Below are positions 47,131 through 57,810 of a DNA stretch of 64,000 bases, in pieces. This DNA comes from Haliangium sp050303215. Its GTDB lineage: Bacteria > Myxococcota_A > Polyangia > Haliangiales > Haliangiaceae. The translations under genes and the position numbers were made by a program. Under the pieces are notes generated by a model. It was not told the DNA's origin, ran no database searches, and saw only the letters and a program-made list of their open reading frames with translations. The DNA lies in contig NZ_JBNLBH010000063.1 in assembly GCF_050303215.1 (NCBI RefSeq), forward strand, positions 1-64,000, read 5' to 3'. The first letter of the stretch is position 1. Each line of letters begins with the position of its first letter.

Positions 47131-47334
47131 GTGCAATCGACACCTGACAACGAAGTTGGGGATACGCGTCGTCGCCGCGCGGCCGCCGCGCGGCCCTCGG
47201 ATCGGGCGCTCGTGCCGCCGCAGACGGGCCCCCGGCTGTGCTAGGCTGGCGCCCGTCTGCGGCGGGCGCCGCGGGCGGCCGGCACGGCCGGCGAGCGAAC
47301 GACAAGCGATCCAGCACGCGGGAGACGAAACGAC

Positions 47335-48525
<1,191 letters not shown>

Positions 48526-48559
48526 GCGGCGCCGCGCGCCGAGGAGTATTTGTCGGCAT

Positions 48560-49750
<1,191 letters not shown>

Positions 49751-49752
49751 CC

Positions 49753-49987
49753 AGAAGCCCGATTCATCTCCACCAGCGGCGTTGCTCGTCGGTCGAATAC
49801 TTGTGAGTATTCTCCGCTCCTCGCGCCTTGCTGGTGGAGCGACTCGGGCTTCTGGTGCTCGGCGGAGCTCGCCGGCGGCGTTGCTCGTCGGTCGAATACT
49901 TGTGAGTATTCTCCGCTCCTCGCGCCTTGCAGGTGGAGCGACTCGGGCTTCTGGTGCTCGGCGGAGCTCGCCGGCGGCGTTGCTGGT
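49753..49987. repeat. 99-bp tandem hairpin repeat between convergent genes
   Basis: Anchor gttgctcgtcggtcgaatac at 49781 and 49880, and gttgct again at 49979, give a 99-bp period with two nearly identical units (one substitution near ttgc(t/a)ggtgg). Each unit contains GAATAC-ttgtga-GTATTC and a larger stem made of tggtggag...tcgggcttctgg. The segment 49753-49778 is an inverted partial copy of that arm (ccagaagcccga...tccaccag). It fills the space between the nspC stop and the sulfatase stop and may act as a bidirectional terminator. Confidence 0.9.
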
Positions 49988-51481
49988 TCAGCGGACCTCG
50001 TCGGGGTGGCGGGCGGCCATGAGCGCGGCCCAGTGGCCGCGGCCGGTGGCCTGCAGGCGCTCGATGTAGCCGGGCAGCTCGCCTCGGGTGTGCTTGGGGC
50101 CGCCCTCGTGCAAGACGTTCCACATCGGGTCGGCGGGGTGGGTGGCCGTGCGCATCATGTCGCCGTTCCACTGGTCGAGGTAGGACAGGGCGGTGCGGAC
50201 CTCGGTGGGGCGATCGTCGGCCAGGTTGCGCTGCTGGTGGGGGTCTTGGCGCACGTCGAAGAGCATGGTCTCTTCGAAGGGGTGGTGGCCGTCGTGGTAG
50301 GTGCGGATGCAGACGTAGTGCTTGTTCTCATGGCTGAAGCGCACGGCCCGCTGGCAGGTCCACGCGGCCTGGGACATGACCAGCCAGGCCCGGCCTTCGT
50401 CGATGCCGTGCTCGAGGGCGGCGGCGAAGCTGTTACCATCCCAGTTCGGCGGCACCTGGCCGCCGGCGAGCTCGATCACGGTGGCGCCGGCGTCGACCTG
50501 ATAGTGCAGGGCCGCCAGCGCCTGGCCGGCCTGGTCGTCGGTGATGCCGGGCCAGCGCATGATCCAGGGCACGCGGGTGGTGGGGTGGTCGGCGGTCTGG
50601 TGGTCGCCGTAGATGTTGAGCTCGCCCAGGTTCTCGCCGTGGTCGGCGCTGACGATGACGGCGGTGTCGCCGGCGACGCCCAAGGAGTCGAGCTGGTCGA
50701 GCAGCGCGCCGACGGTCTTGTCGGCGTACAGGACCCCGGTGTCGTAGCCGTCGAAGACCATGCGGACTTTGGCCATCGAGTCGATGACGAGGGGCTGGCG
50801 GGGGTAGTCCCAGGCGATGTGCGGTGGCGGCACGTCGCTGTAGCCGATGACCTCGTGGGCGGAGTGGGGGCCGCAGCCCTGGAAGTGACCGGCGCGCACG
50901 TCCTCGGTGAGCCAGGCGGGCAGCGGATGGTCGGCGAAGGGCTCGCCGAACTCGGCCGGGGCGCGGTAGGGCATGTGGGGGTCCCACAGGTTGACGTGCA
51001 GGAACCAGTTGTCCCGGTCGCCGTTCTTGGACAGCCAGTCGACGGCGATGGGCTCGATCTCGTGGGCGCTCTCCAGGCCGCGCCGGCCGGGGTTGTACAT
51101 CTCGCTGAAGCCGGCGTAGAAGTGCCACGCGGCGTGGCGCTCGGCGAAGGGGCTGATGGTCACGGTGTGAAAGCCGGCGTCGCGCAGGGCGCGCATCCAA
51201 CTCGTTCGACCCAGGGCGGAGCCGAAGCCGCGCCCGGGGCCCTCGATGAACATGTCGGCGTTGGCGCCGCCGTGGTTGATCACGCCGGTGTGGACGCCGA
51301 AGCGGCCGCTGAATAGGGCCGTGCGGCTGGGTAGGCAGGGGGCGTCCGAGATGTAGACGTTGTCGAAGCGGACGCCCGCGGCCGCGATGCGATCGATGTT
51401 GGGGCTGGTGGGCCGATGGTAACCGTGACAGCCGAGGTGGTCGGCGCGCAGGCAGTCGATGTCGATGTACAGGATGCGCAT
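49988..51481 (-). CDS. Sulfatase (type I, Cys-type formylglycine)
   Basis: A 497-residue alkaline-phosphatase-superfamily hydrolase that cleaves sulfate esters. Metal ligands lie in MRILYIDIDCLRADHLG. The formylglycine motif CLPSRTALFSGR carries the Cys (about residue 49) converted by formylglycine-generating enzyme. SADHGENLGELNIYGDH, HVNLWDPHMPYRAP and a C-terminal LFDVRQDPHQQRNLADD complete the pattern. No signal peptide, so cytosolic or non-classically exported. ATG at 51481; the frame stays open far upstream but across the next gene's antisense. No anaerobic or FGE maturase gene is nearby. Confidence 0.92.
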   Translation of the reverse strand: MRILYIDIDCLRADHLGCHGYHRPTSPNIDRIAAAGVRFDNVYISDAPCLPSRTALFSGRFGVHTGVINHGGANADMFIEGPGRGFGSALGRTSWMRALRDAGFHTVTISPFAERHAAWHFYAGFSEMYNPGRRGLESAHEIEPIAVDWLSKNGDRDNWFLHVNLWDPHMPYRAPAEFGEPFADHPLPAWLTEDVRAGHFQGCGPHSAHEVIGYSDVPPPHIAWDYPRQPLVIDSMAKVRMVFDGYDTGVLYADKTVGALLDQLDSLGVAGDTAVIVSADHGENLGELNIYGDHQTADHPTTRVPWIMRWPGITDDQAGQALAALHYQVDAGATVIELAGGQVPPNWDGNSFAAALEHGIDEGRAWLVMSQAAWTCQRAVRFSHENKHYVCIRTYHDGHHPFEETMLFDVRQDPHQQRNLADDRPTEVRTALSYLDQWNGDMMRTATHPADPMWNVLHEGGPKHTRGELPGYIERLQATGRGHWAALMAARHPDEVR

Positions 51482-51697
51482 GGCCGGCGGAGCATACAGC
51501 ATGCCGGCCGGGGACGGCCGTCTCGGGTTGGCGCACCGGCGGGCGGTCGCGGTGGCGGTGGGGTGGCCGAGCTTCGGTTGCGCCGGGCCGGGCGTGGTCT
51601 GCTCGCGCCAAGGCGCGCCGGCCGAGCCCACGCCGCCTGGCGTCGGCGGGTCAGAAACTTGACCAGATCTGCTACCCATGGCCAATCTGAGCTCGGC

Positions 51698-53857
51698 ATG
51701 GCCAAGCTCAAGACCGAAGAGCTGCTCGACGGATACGAGCATGGCCACGAGCCGTCCCTGCGCGACGCCCTCACCGCGATCGTCGCGGATCTCAAGAGCC
51801 TGCACCAGGTCGTGGCCAACCAGGGCCTCGATCTGAGCAAGCAGATCGAGGACACCACCCGCAGGGTGGGCACCGTGCTCGAGCTGTCGGGCAAGCGCAA
51901 GCCGTCCAAGAAGAGGATCAAGGACGGCGCCATCGTGCTGCGGCAGCGCTCGATTCGGAAGCAGATCGAGGACAGCCAGCAGGCGCTGCGGGAGCTGTTC
52001 ACGGCCGTGCAGTCGACGATCTCGCGCTCCATCGACACCGACAAGCTCGCCAAGGCCGAGATCGACGCCGCGTGGAGCTACCTCAAGGCCGTGCTCGACA
52101 TCGCCATCATCACCACCGCGTCGGCCCTGGGCGGCCCCGCGGCCGGGCTCATCGCCAGCGGCATCCTCAAGGCCAGCCCCACCCAACTGGCCTCGGGCAT
52201 CTTCAGCAACACGGTGATCGGGCCCACCGAGCTGCAGGGCACCGACGGGGGCTCGTACTACAGCCTGGACGTGATCCCCAAGGGGATGAGCGCGTCCGAA
52301 AACGCGCTGTTTCGGATCCACTCCTCGGTCGACCAGGTCGGCTCGTTGCTCGCCGGCGCGCTGGGGACCGACGTGGACAACGAGGTCTCGGTAGAGCTGC
52401 CCGAGGCGCTCGGTAACGCTCTCGCGGCTACGCAGAAAGTGTCCGAAATCCTGCGGCGCGCGGCCAAGCAGGGCGAGTACCTGATGGCGACCTACGTGGC
52501 CGCTCACCTGACGGTGCCCAACCTGTACGACCCGCTGTTCAAGTACTTTTACATCTCCAAGCTGCTGGGCAAGGAGGACCTCGCGGGCTTCGTGGGCAAG
52601 ACCTCGACGCTGACGAGTCGGTACAAGGAGACCAAGAGCAAGGTCCTCAAGGCCCGGCTGTCGGGGGGGAAGTACACGGTGGTCGACGCTACTTTCGGGG
52701 CCTACCCGTCCAGCTACAACCCGCATCAGGTGGCGACGCTGCGCGCCCACATGGCTGGGTACATCAAGCACATCGAGGCCGTGCACCAGCGCACGATCCT
52801 GCTGTCGCGGAGCGTCACCGATGGGCTCACTCGGTCGTCCAAGACCGATCTCCTCCACCGCACCGAGGCCGGCAGCAACCTGCTGAAGTCGTACTTTCGG
52901 CAGAAGAAGGTGTGGGACGATCTGCCCCGGGGTTTGGCCCCGCTGGTCGCGACGATGCGGCGGCCGTTCGCCGAGCACGAGAGCATCTTCGACACGCGCT
53001 CGAATCCGTTGCGGGTGTCGAAGCACGTGGAGCGGCGTAAGTCGGAGACGTCGCGAGGCATGGATCGAAAGCGGTTGCTGCTGTCCTGGTTCATCGTGCA
53101 CCGGGTGTTCGAGCTGCACGTGGGCCACCCGATCCCGGCGCTGATGCCGCCGGCTACGGAGACTCAGCTCGAAGCCTTCGCCGAGGCGGTGGCCGAGATT
53201 CTGGATCTGTGTACGCTGCTGAGCAGCCTGTACGGTCACGATGAGCCGCTGGAGAGCGGGACCGAGGGGCAGGTGCGCAATCACTTGCTGTTCTGCGCGC
53301 TGGTGGTCACGCCTACGGTGCTCGACTTGACCAAGTTCGAACTCAAGAAGGGGACGGTCGGAGACCTCATCAGTAAGCGCTTCCAAGCCCGCGCAGTGGC
53401 GTCCGCGCGGCTGTCGTTCGAGCGTGGGTATCTGCCCGATCCATGGCAGCGAGCGCGACGGCGGGCGTTCCTGTCGCAGTTCGAGCACTTCGCGACCAAA
53501 TACGGGCGCAAGCCGGTCGAGACGAGGGCGTTTCGGCGCCGTACAGAGCCGTTCAAGAAGAAGATCAAGCCAAAGCCCAAGCCAAAGCCCAAACGATCGG
53601 TGTTGACGGTGCCACGGCGGTCCAAGCGGTTGGTGCCAACGTATAAGGTCGGAGACAAGGTCCGGATCGATTATCACCTGCACTTCGACGTGGTCGGTGA
53701 GGTGACCAAGGTGGCCAATGGGCTGGTGACCATCAGGGTCATTCATTGTTACGAGTCGGGCACCACCATCAAGTCCACCCACCGCGACACCCGGGAGGTG
53801 ATGAACGACGTGATGAGCTTCAAGCCCGAGCAGTTCCTCGGCCACGAGCCGAGCTGA
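51698..53857 (+). CDS. Large protein of unknown function with coiled-coil start and SH3-like tail
   Basis: A 719-residue protein, no recognised family. Residues 1 to about 130 are charged helices (SLRDALTAIVADLKSLHQVV, IRKQIEDSQQALRELFTAVQSTISRSI). A small hydrophobic stretch follows at about 130-165 (LDIAIITTASALGGPAAGLIASGILKA), which could insert in a membrane. The middle is helical with WFIVHRVFELHVGHP and LLFCALVVTPTVLDL. A KPKPKPKPK linker leads to a final beta domain (YKVGDKVRIDYHLHFDVVGEVTKVANGLVTI). ATG at 51698. Basic throughout. It could be an effector or structural protein; the locus is flanked downstream by repeats and the leader-hairpin paralogue. Confidence 0.75.
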   Translation: MAKLKTEELLDGYEHGHEPSLRDALTAIVADLKSLHQVVANQGLDLSKQIEDTTRRVGTVLELSGKRKPSKKRIKDGAIVLRQRSIRKQIEDSQQALRELFTAVQSTISRSIDTDKLAKAEIDAAWSYLKAVLDIAIITTASALGGPAAGLIASGILKASPTQLASGIFSNTVIGPTELQGTDGGSYYSLDVIPKGMSASENALFRIHSSVDQVGSLLAGALGTDVDNEVSVELPEALGNALAATQKVSEILRRAAKQGEYLMATYVAAHLTVPNLYDPLFKYFYISKLLGKEDLAGFVGKTSTLTSRYKETKSKVLKARLSGGKYTVVDATFGAYPSSYNPHQVATLRAHMAGYIKHIEAVHQRTILLSRSVTDGLTRSSKTDLLHRTEAGSNLLKSYFRQKKVWDDLPRGLAPLVATMRRPFAEHESIFDTRSNPLRVSKHVERRKSETSRGMDRKRLLLSWFIVHRVFELHVGHPIPALMPPATETQLEAFAEAVAEILDLCTLLSSLYGHDEPLESGTEGQVRNHLLFCALVVTPTVLDLTKFELKKGTVGDLISKRFQARAVASARLSFERGYLPDPWQRARRRAFLSQFEHFATKYGRKPVETRAFRRRTEPFKKKIKPKPKPKPKRSVLTVPRRSKRLVPTYKVGDKVRIDYHLHFDVVGEVTKVANGLVTIRVIHCYESGTTIKSTHRDTREVMNDVMSFKPEQFLGHEPS

Positions 53858-54254
53858 GCTGGGCTGCCTCGACTGCTCGCGCTCACCGGGGAGGGGCCGG
53901 CCCGGCTAGGTCCACGGGTCCGCCGCTGGCCGTGCATGGGCCGGGGAGGGTGCTGGCCGGGTAGGGGCCGTCCCGGCCAGGTCCACGGGCCCGTCGGCGA
54001 ACGGCTGCGTAAAGGCGCCTACGCTCGGCCTCCACTCAACGACTCCCTCCCCGTCACTGGTCGGCGCCGGTCTTGCCTCGACCGCTCGCTGGCATCCGGT
54101 CAACCCGGCGCTCACTCCGCTCAGGGCTCAGGGCCGACGCTCGAGATAACCACGCCAGACCGGAGCACTCGCGGACGCCGCCGCCGTGCCCGTGGCCCCG
54201 TCCGTGCCTCTCTGCTCTATCTCCAAGCTGCCGTTCGCCCTCTGCGTCCCCGCC
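53858..54254. other. Intergenic region with dispersed repeat, no gene
   Basis: This stretch contains a short 74-bp-period direct repeat (ggccc/ggtccacggg segments near 53891 and 53965) and one copy of the dispersed element at 53969-54055. Open frames exist but change frame within the conserved element. Nothing coding is supported. Confidence 0.6.
53969..54055 (+). repeat. Dispersed element, copy 1 (partner at 60013-60102, inverted)
   Basis: Aligns over about 87 bp with the reverse complement of 60013-60102, including ggcgaacggct.cg.aa and ctccactcaacga.tcc. Many differences fall at what would be third codon positions of a shared GERLRKxAY reading frame, but this copy has one extra base after that point. 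Confidence 0.8.
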
Positions 54255-54640
54255 TTGCTCCCGGGTCGGATGGTCAACGAGTCGGTGGCAGACCGGGTTG
54301 CTCCCGGGTCGAAGGGTCAACGAGTCGGTGGCAGACCGCCTTGCTCCCGGGTCGGATGGCCAACGAGTCGGTGGCAGACCGGCTCGCTCCCGGGTCGGAT
54401 GGCCAACGAGTCGGTGCCAGACCGACTCGCTCCCGGGTCGAAGGGTCAGCAAGTCGGTGGCAGACCGCCTTGCTCCCGGGTCGAACGGTCAACGAGTCGG
54501 TGGGGGACCGGCTTGCTCGGGGCCGTGATGGCGAGCAGGTCGGTCAGGGAGCGCTTGCAGGGTCGTCCGACCGGTGAGCAGGTCGGTCAGCGACCGATTG
54601 CAGAGCCGTTCGACCGCTCGGCAGGTCGGTGAGGGAGCGG
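54255..54640 (+). repeat. Tandem array D: about nine 43-bp units
   Basis: The anchor t(t/c)gctcccgg recurs at 54255, 54298, 54341, 54384, 54427, 54470 and 54513; gagcagg-type anchors continue the 43-bp phase at 54533, 54576 and 54619 in more degenerate units. Units read approximately ttgctcccgggtcggatggt then caacgagtcggtggcagacc. The period equals array C, and the order GGTC...GAG.TCGG.G...CCCGGG is similar, so it may belong to the same family. Non-coding by frame logic. Confidence 0.9.
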
Positions 54641-54672
54641 TCGTGCGGGCGTACCTGGGGCGCCGGCGTCGA

Positions 54673-55500
54673 TCACGAGCAGGACCCGGCGCTCTGCGCG
54701 GCTCGATAACGGGCCTCGATGACCGCGCGGACGTCGGGCTTGGGGGCTCGGGGCCGGTGATGACCGCGCCTGGTGAAAGCTGTGGGCTCCGGGTTGATGT
54801 CGATGTCGTCGTCTTCTTGTTCGTGGATGAGGAAGTGGGGGGCGTCGAAGGGGACGTCGATCTTCTGAATCCGGCGGATCGCGCGGGCCCGTAGAGCCAG
54901 GTCGCGCGCAGGTCGGTCGGCTCGTTCGTCGCACGCGGCCTCTCTCCGAGCGCGGATGCGCCGGGCGTCGCCGTGGTCGTCGCGCGCAGGCGCGTCGTCG
55001 GGGCGCGGCGCGTGGACGCTCGGCGGCGTCGTCGCAGCCGCGGCGCCGCCCGTGGGTCCGGGGCGGTCGCCGGGGTCGCCGCCGGGGCCGCCATCGGGCG
55101 GGACCATGCGCATGCCCCTGACCTGCTCGATGCGCCGCTCGGTGTGGACGATGAGATCGTCGCACGCGCTCATCAGTTGGCGTAACGACGCAGCGGTCGC
55201 GGTGACATACGTGTGCATGCGGCCGGCGTCGAGGCGATGCGCCCGCTGGACCGCGCTCCGGTCGCGGCGTTCGGGTTCGACCGTGGCAGGGCCGGTGACG
55301 GCGTCGTCGATGACGCCCGGGGATGACGGGAGCCGGCCGGGGAAGGGCAGGTAGGGCAGCCGAGAGAGCGTGTCCTCGGCGCCGTAGGCCATGGCCTCGG
55401 TGTCAGTGAGAACCCGGCGCAGGTCCTCGATGTGCGTGAGTACGTCGATGAGAAGTTGGCTCGGCGTGGGGAGCCGTTTATCGTCCCTGGTGTTGGGCAT
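54673..55500 (-). CDS. Unknown protein, paralogue of 46225-46971, with a 13-bp leader hairpin
   Basis: A 275-residue soluble protein. The N-terminal 130 residues match the paralogue (HIEDLRRVLTDTEAMAYGAEDTLSRLPYLPFP; AGRMHTYVTATAASLRQLMSACDDLIVHTERRIEQVRG). A Pro/Gly/Asp-rich disordered segment follows, then a C-terminal block absent from the paralogue (RAIRRIQKIDVPFDAPHFLIHEQEDDDIDINPE). ATG at 55500 with GAAAGG about 11 bp upstream; the frame is open to 55716 but crosses the hairpin. Function unknown. Array D abuts its 3' end. Confidence 0.75.
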   Translation of the reverse strand: MPNTRDDKRLPTPSQLLIDVLTHIEDLRRVLTDTEAMAYGAEDTLSRLPYLPFPGRLPSSPGVIDDAVTGPATVEPERRDRSAVQRAHRLDAGRMHTYVTATAASLRQLMSACDDLIVHTERRIEQVRGMRMVPPDGGPGGDPGDRPGPTGGAAAATTPPSVHAPRPDDAPARDDHGDARRIRARREAACDERADRPARDLALRARAIRRIQKIDVPFDAPHFLIHEQEDDDIDINPEPTAFTRRGHHRPRAPKPDVRAVIEARYRAAQSAGSCS

Positions 55501-55930
55501 TTTTTGTGGGTGCCTTTCGTGGCGGGCCGGGGCGCTGGGTTGTACAGCGCCCCGGCCGCTTTGTGCTTGGTCGTGCGTGGGTTGGTTTTCGTCTCTTGGG
55601 TCGATTGATCTCGTCAGCGGCCGGCCGATTCGGGAAATAGCGTGCTGCTGCTTGGGGAGAGGGCGCGCGGTGAAGCAGCACGGACAAGTGTACCGAGGCA
55701 CGGTTGGGAAAGACAAGATGAAAGTGGGGGTAAATGAGAATCAGGTTGGTTGATCAGGTATCGAGCCGAGGGAGGTGTCGAGATCGATCGGGGATTCGCG
55801 ACCCGACGACGCGAGCGCCGAGATGGCGGCAGACGCAAGGTGTCAGTGCAGCGGGCGCACCTTCCGCCCTTGGGCGCCTGCTCGTACCTTGTGGAGTGCA
55901 ATGCAGATACCCCGGATGGAGGACCACAGA
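55501..55930. other. Divergent intergenic region
   Basis: 430 bp separating the unknown gene (minus) from the methyltransferase (plus). It holds the leader hairpin at 55525-55557 and, for the plus gene, GGAGG at about 55918-55922 as ribosome site. No further gene is seen; small open frames lack domain signal. Confidence 0.6.
55525..55557 (-). promoter_or_regulatory. Leader hairpin of the 54673-55500 gene
   Basis: Perfect 13-bp inverted repeat GGCCGGGGCGCTG / CAGCGCCCCGGCC with a 7-nt loop, ending 24 bp before the ATG and directly upstream of the GAAAGG ribosome site. It corresponds in place and outer-stem sequence to the hairpin at 46989-47020. Confidence 0.75.
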
Positions 55931-56767
55931 ATGAGCCATACTGGAGCTGATTGGGTAGAGACGCGGAGCGCCCGCTGGTGCGCCCACCTTCCACGACTCG
56001 AAGCGTTGCTCGCGCCGGTCGACGAGCCGTTGATCGAGGCGCTTCGCCTTGACGCTCCCTATCGTGTCGCCGACGTCGGTTGCGGAGGCGGGGGCACCGC
56101 GCTGGAGATCGAGCGGAACGCCCCGAAGGGGACGGTCGTGCACGGCTTCGACATCTCACCAGCGATGGTCGAGGCGGCCAGGGCTCGCGCTCGTGAGGAG
56201 CGGCGCGGTACCACCTTCGATGTCGCTGACGTGGCGAGCAGGATGGCCGCAGCGCCGTATCAGCGGCTCAGCTCTCGTTTCGGCGTGATGTTCTTTCGCG
56301 ATCCGATGGCGGCGTTCGCTAACCTTCGACGGTGGCTTGCCCCCGGGGGCCGGTTTGCATTCGCGGTGTGGGCCGACCCCGCTGACAATCCCTGGACGAC
56401 GAGCGTGGGTGAGGCCGTGGCCAGTGTCATCGACCTGCCTGTCTCCGAGCCCGATGCGCCCGGTCCGTTCCGCTACGCCGAGGTCGGGAGGTTGGTCACG
56501 CTGCTCGAACAGGCGGCGCTCGCCGAGATCGAGGTGCGCACATGGCAAGGCGAGCTCGCCGTGGGAGGAGAGCTTTCGCCACGAGAGGCCGCTCACTTCG
56601 CGCTGTCGTCGTTCTCGACGTATGCGGAGCGACTCGCGGACGCGGGCGGCGATGCGTTCGACACCGCTCATCGAGCGCTTACGGCTCGGTTCGCCAAGCA
56701 CCACCGTGACGGCGCAGTGAGGATGAACGCGAGCGTCCACATGGTCACCGGCGTTCGCGCTGACTGA
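55931..56767 (+). CDS. Class I SAM-dependent methyltransferase
   Basis: A 278-residue methyltransferase. The SAM-binding motif VADVGCGGGGTALEIE (about 47-60) is followed by VVHGFDISPAMVEAARARA, FDVADVASR and SSRFGVMFFRDPMAAFANLRRWLAPGGRFAFAVWAD. The C-terminal half (EVGRLVTLLEQAALAEIEVRTWQGEL) has no substrate clue. Relatives act on small molecules such as quinones, sterols or natural products. ATG at 55931 is set by GGAGG 7-8 bp upstream. Its last 23 bp overlap the convergent LysR gene. Confidence 0.9.
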   Translation: MSHTGADWVETRSARWCAHLPRLEALLAPVDEPLIEALRLDAPYRVADVGCGGGGTALEIERNAPKGTVVHGFDISPAMVEAARARAREERRGTTFDVADVASRMAAAPYQRLSSRFGVMFFRDPMAAFANLRRWLAPGGRFAFAVWADPADNPWTTSVGEAVASVIDLPVSEPDAPGPFRYAEVGRLVTLLEQAALAEIEVRTWQGELAVGGELSPREAAHFALSSFSTYAERLADAGGDAFDTAHRALTARFAKHHRDGAVRMNASVHMVTGVRAD

Positions 56768-57677
56768 TGCGCCGCGGTGTCGGCGCGTCGGCTCGTCGAT
56801 CGGAGCACACGTCGCGGACGCACTGTCTGAGCCAGATATGCGCCGGATCCGCGTCGAGCCGTGGGTGCCACAACATCGAGATCTTGATCTCGGGGGTGGC
56901 GAACGGGAGCTCGAAGGTGTGCATTCCGTCCCGCTGGAGCTCGGTGTGACGCTCGGGAACGCAGGCGACGAGATCGGTGGAGCGAGCCAGGGCCAGCGCG
57001 GACGAAAAGCCGCCGACGACGGTGCTGACCTCACGCTCGATATCGAGCTTGGCCAGCGCGCCGTCAACGGGGCCATGCACGTGCTGCGGCACCTCGACGT
57101 GCTTGTACCTGCAAAACCGCTTCGTGGTCACGCCCGCTGTCGTCAGTGGGTGCCCAGCGCGGACGGCTCCGATGAAGCGATCGCGAAACAGCGCGCGTGT
57201 GCGGACCTCGGGGCCGGTCGCCTTGCCGACAACGCCGGTTTCGAGATCGACGGATCCGTCGCGGAGGGGCGCGCTCTCTCGATTGAGCTTATGGACGAAG
57301 CACAATCGGATTCGAGGCGCGTCGGCGTTCACGCGGTCGATGAGAGCGGGGCCGAAGTTTTCGACGAAGCCCTCCCCGGTGCGTATCGTGAAGGTGCGCG
57401 CGATGCTCGCCAGATCGATCTCCACGGGTCGCAGCACGGTCACCGCGGTGCGGACGAGATCGTTCACCTGTTCGCGTAGCTCGATCGCGCGCGGTGTCGG
57501 CACCAGGCTGCGCCCGGCCCGTACGAGCAGTGGGTCGCCAGTCGCCGCGCGCAAACGCGCGAGCGTTCGGCTCATCGCCGACGCACTCAAGCCCAGGCGT
57601 CGGGCGGCCGCGGCCACACTCTGTTCTTCGAGGAGAGCCTCGAGGGCAACCAGTAGGTTGAGGTCGGGCGTGGACAC
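56745..57677 (-). CDS. LysR-family transcriptional regulator
   Basis: A 310-residue regulator. The N-terminal winged helix-turn-helix reads DLNLLVALEALLEEQSVAAAARRLGLSASAMSRTLARLRAATGDPLLVRAGRSLVPTPRA. The effector-binding domain includes FTIRTGEGFVENFGPALIDRV, GVVGKATGPEVRTRALFRDRFIGAVRAGHPL and ALARSTDLVACVPERH. It is divergent from the flavin oxidoreductase gene, with 133 bp between starts, the classic LysR arrangement, so it probably controls that gene and itself. Confidence 0.93.
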   Translation of the reverse strand: MSTPDLNLLVALEALLEEQSVAAAARRLGLSASAMSRTLARLRAATGDPLLVRAGRSLVPTPRAIELREQVNDLVRTAVTVLRPVEIDLASIARTFTIRTGEGFVENFGPALIDRVNADAPRIRLCFVHKLNRESAPLRDGSVDLETGVVGKATGPEVRTRALFRDRFIGAVRAGHPLTTAGVTTKRFCRYKHVEVPQHVHGPVDGALAKLDIEREVSTVVGGFSSALALARSTDLVACVPERHTELQRDGMHTFELPFATPEIKISMLWHPRLDADPAHIWLRQCVRDVCSDRRADAPTPRRISQRERR

Positions 57678-57810
57678 GACCCATGGTAGTGGTGCGGTCA
57701 GATGGCGTCAAGCGCGGGCATTGTGCTGGCGCTGGGAGCGTGGTGAGGCCCGCGGATGGTCATTGTCGGCGTGCTGGGGGTTGGGTATCGTCGTCGCAGG
57801 AGGTGATTTC

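Noticed and set aside
51482..53845. Upstream extension of the sulfatase frame to give a 1285-codon ORF
   Set aside because: The extension is antisense to the 719-aa gene and has no domain; the sulfatase fold starts at the ATG at 51481.
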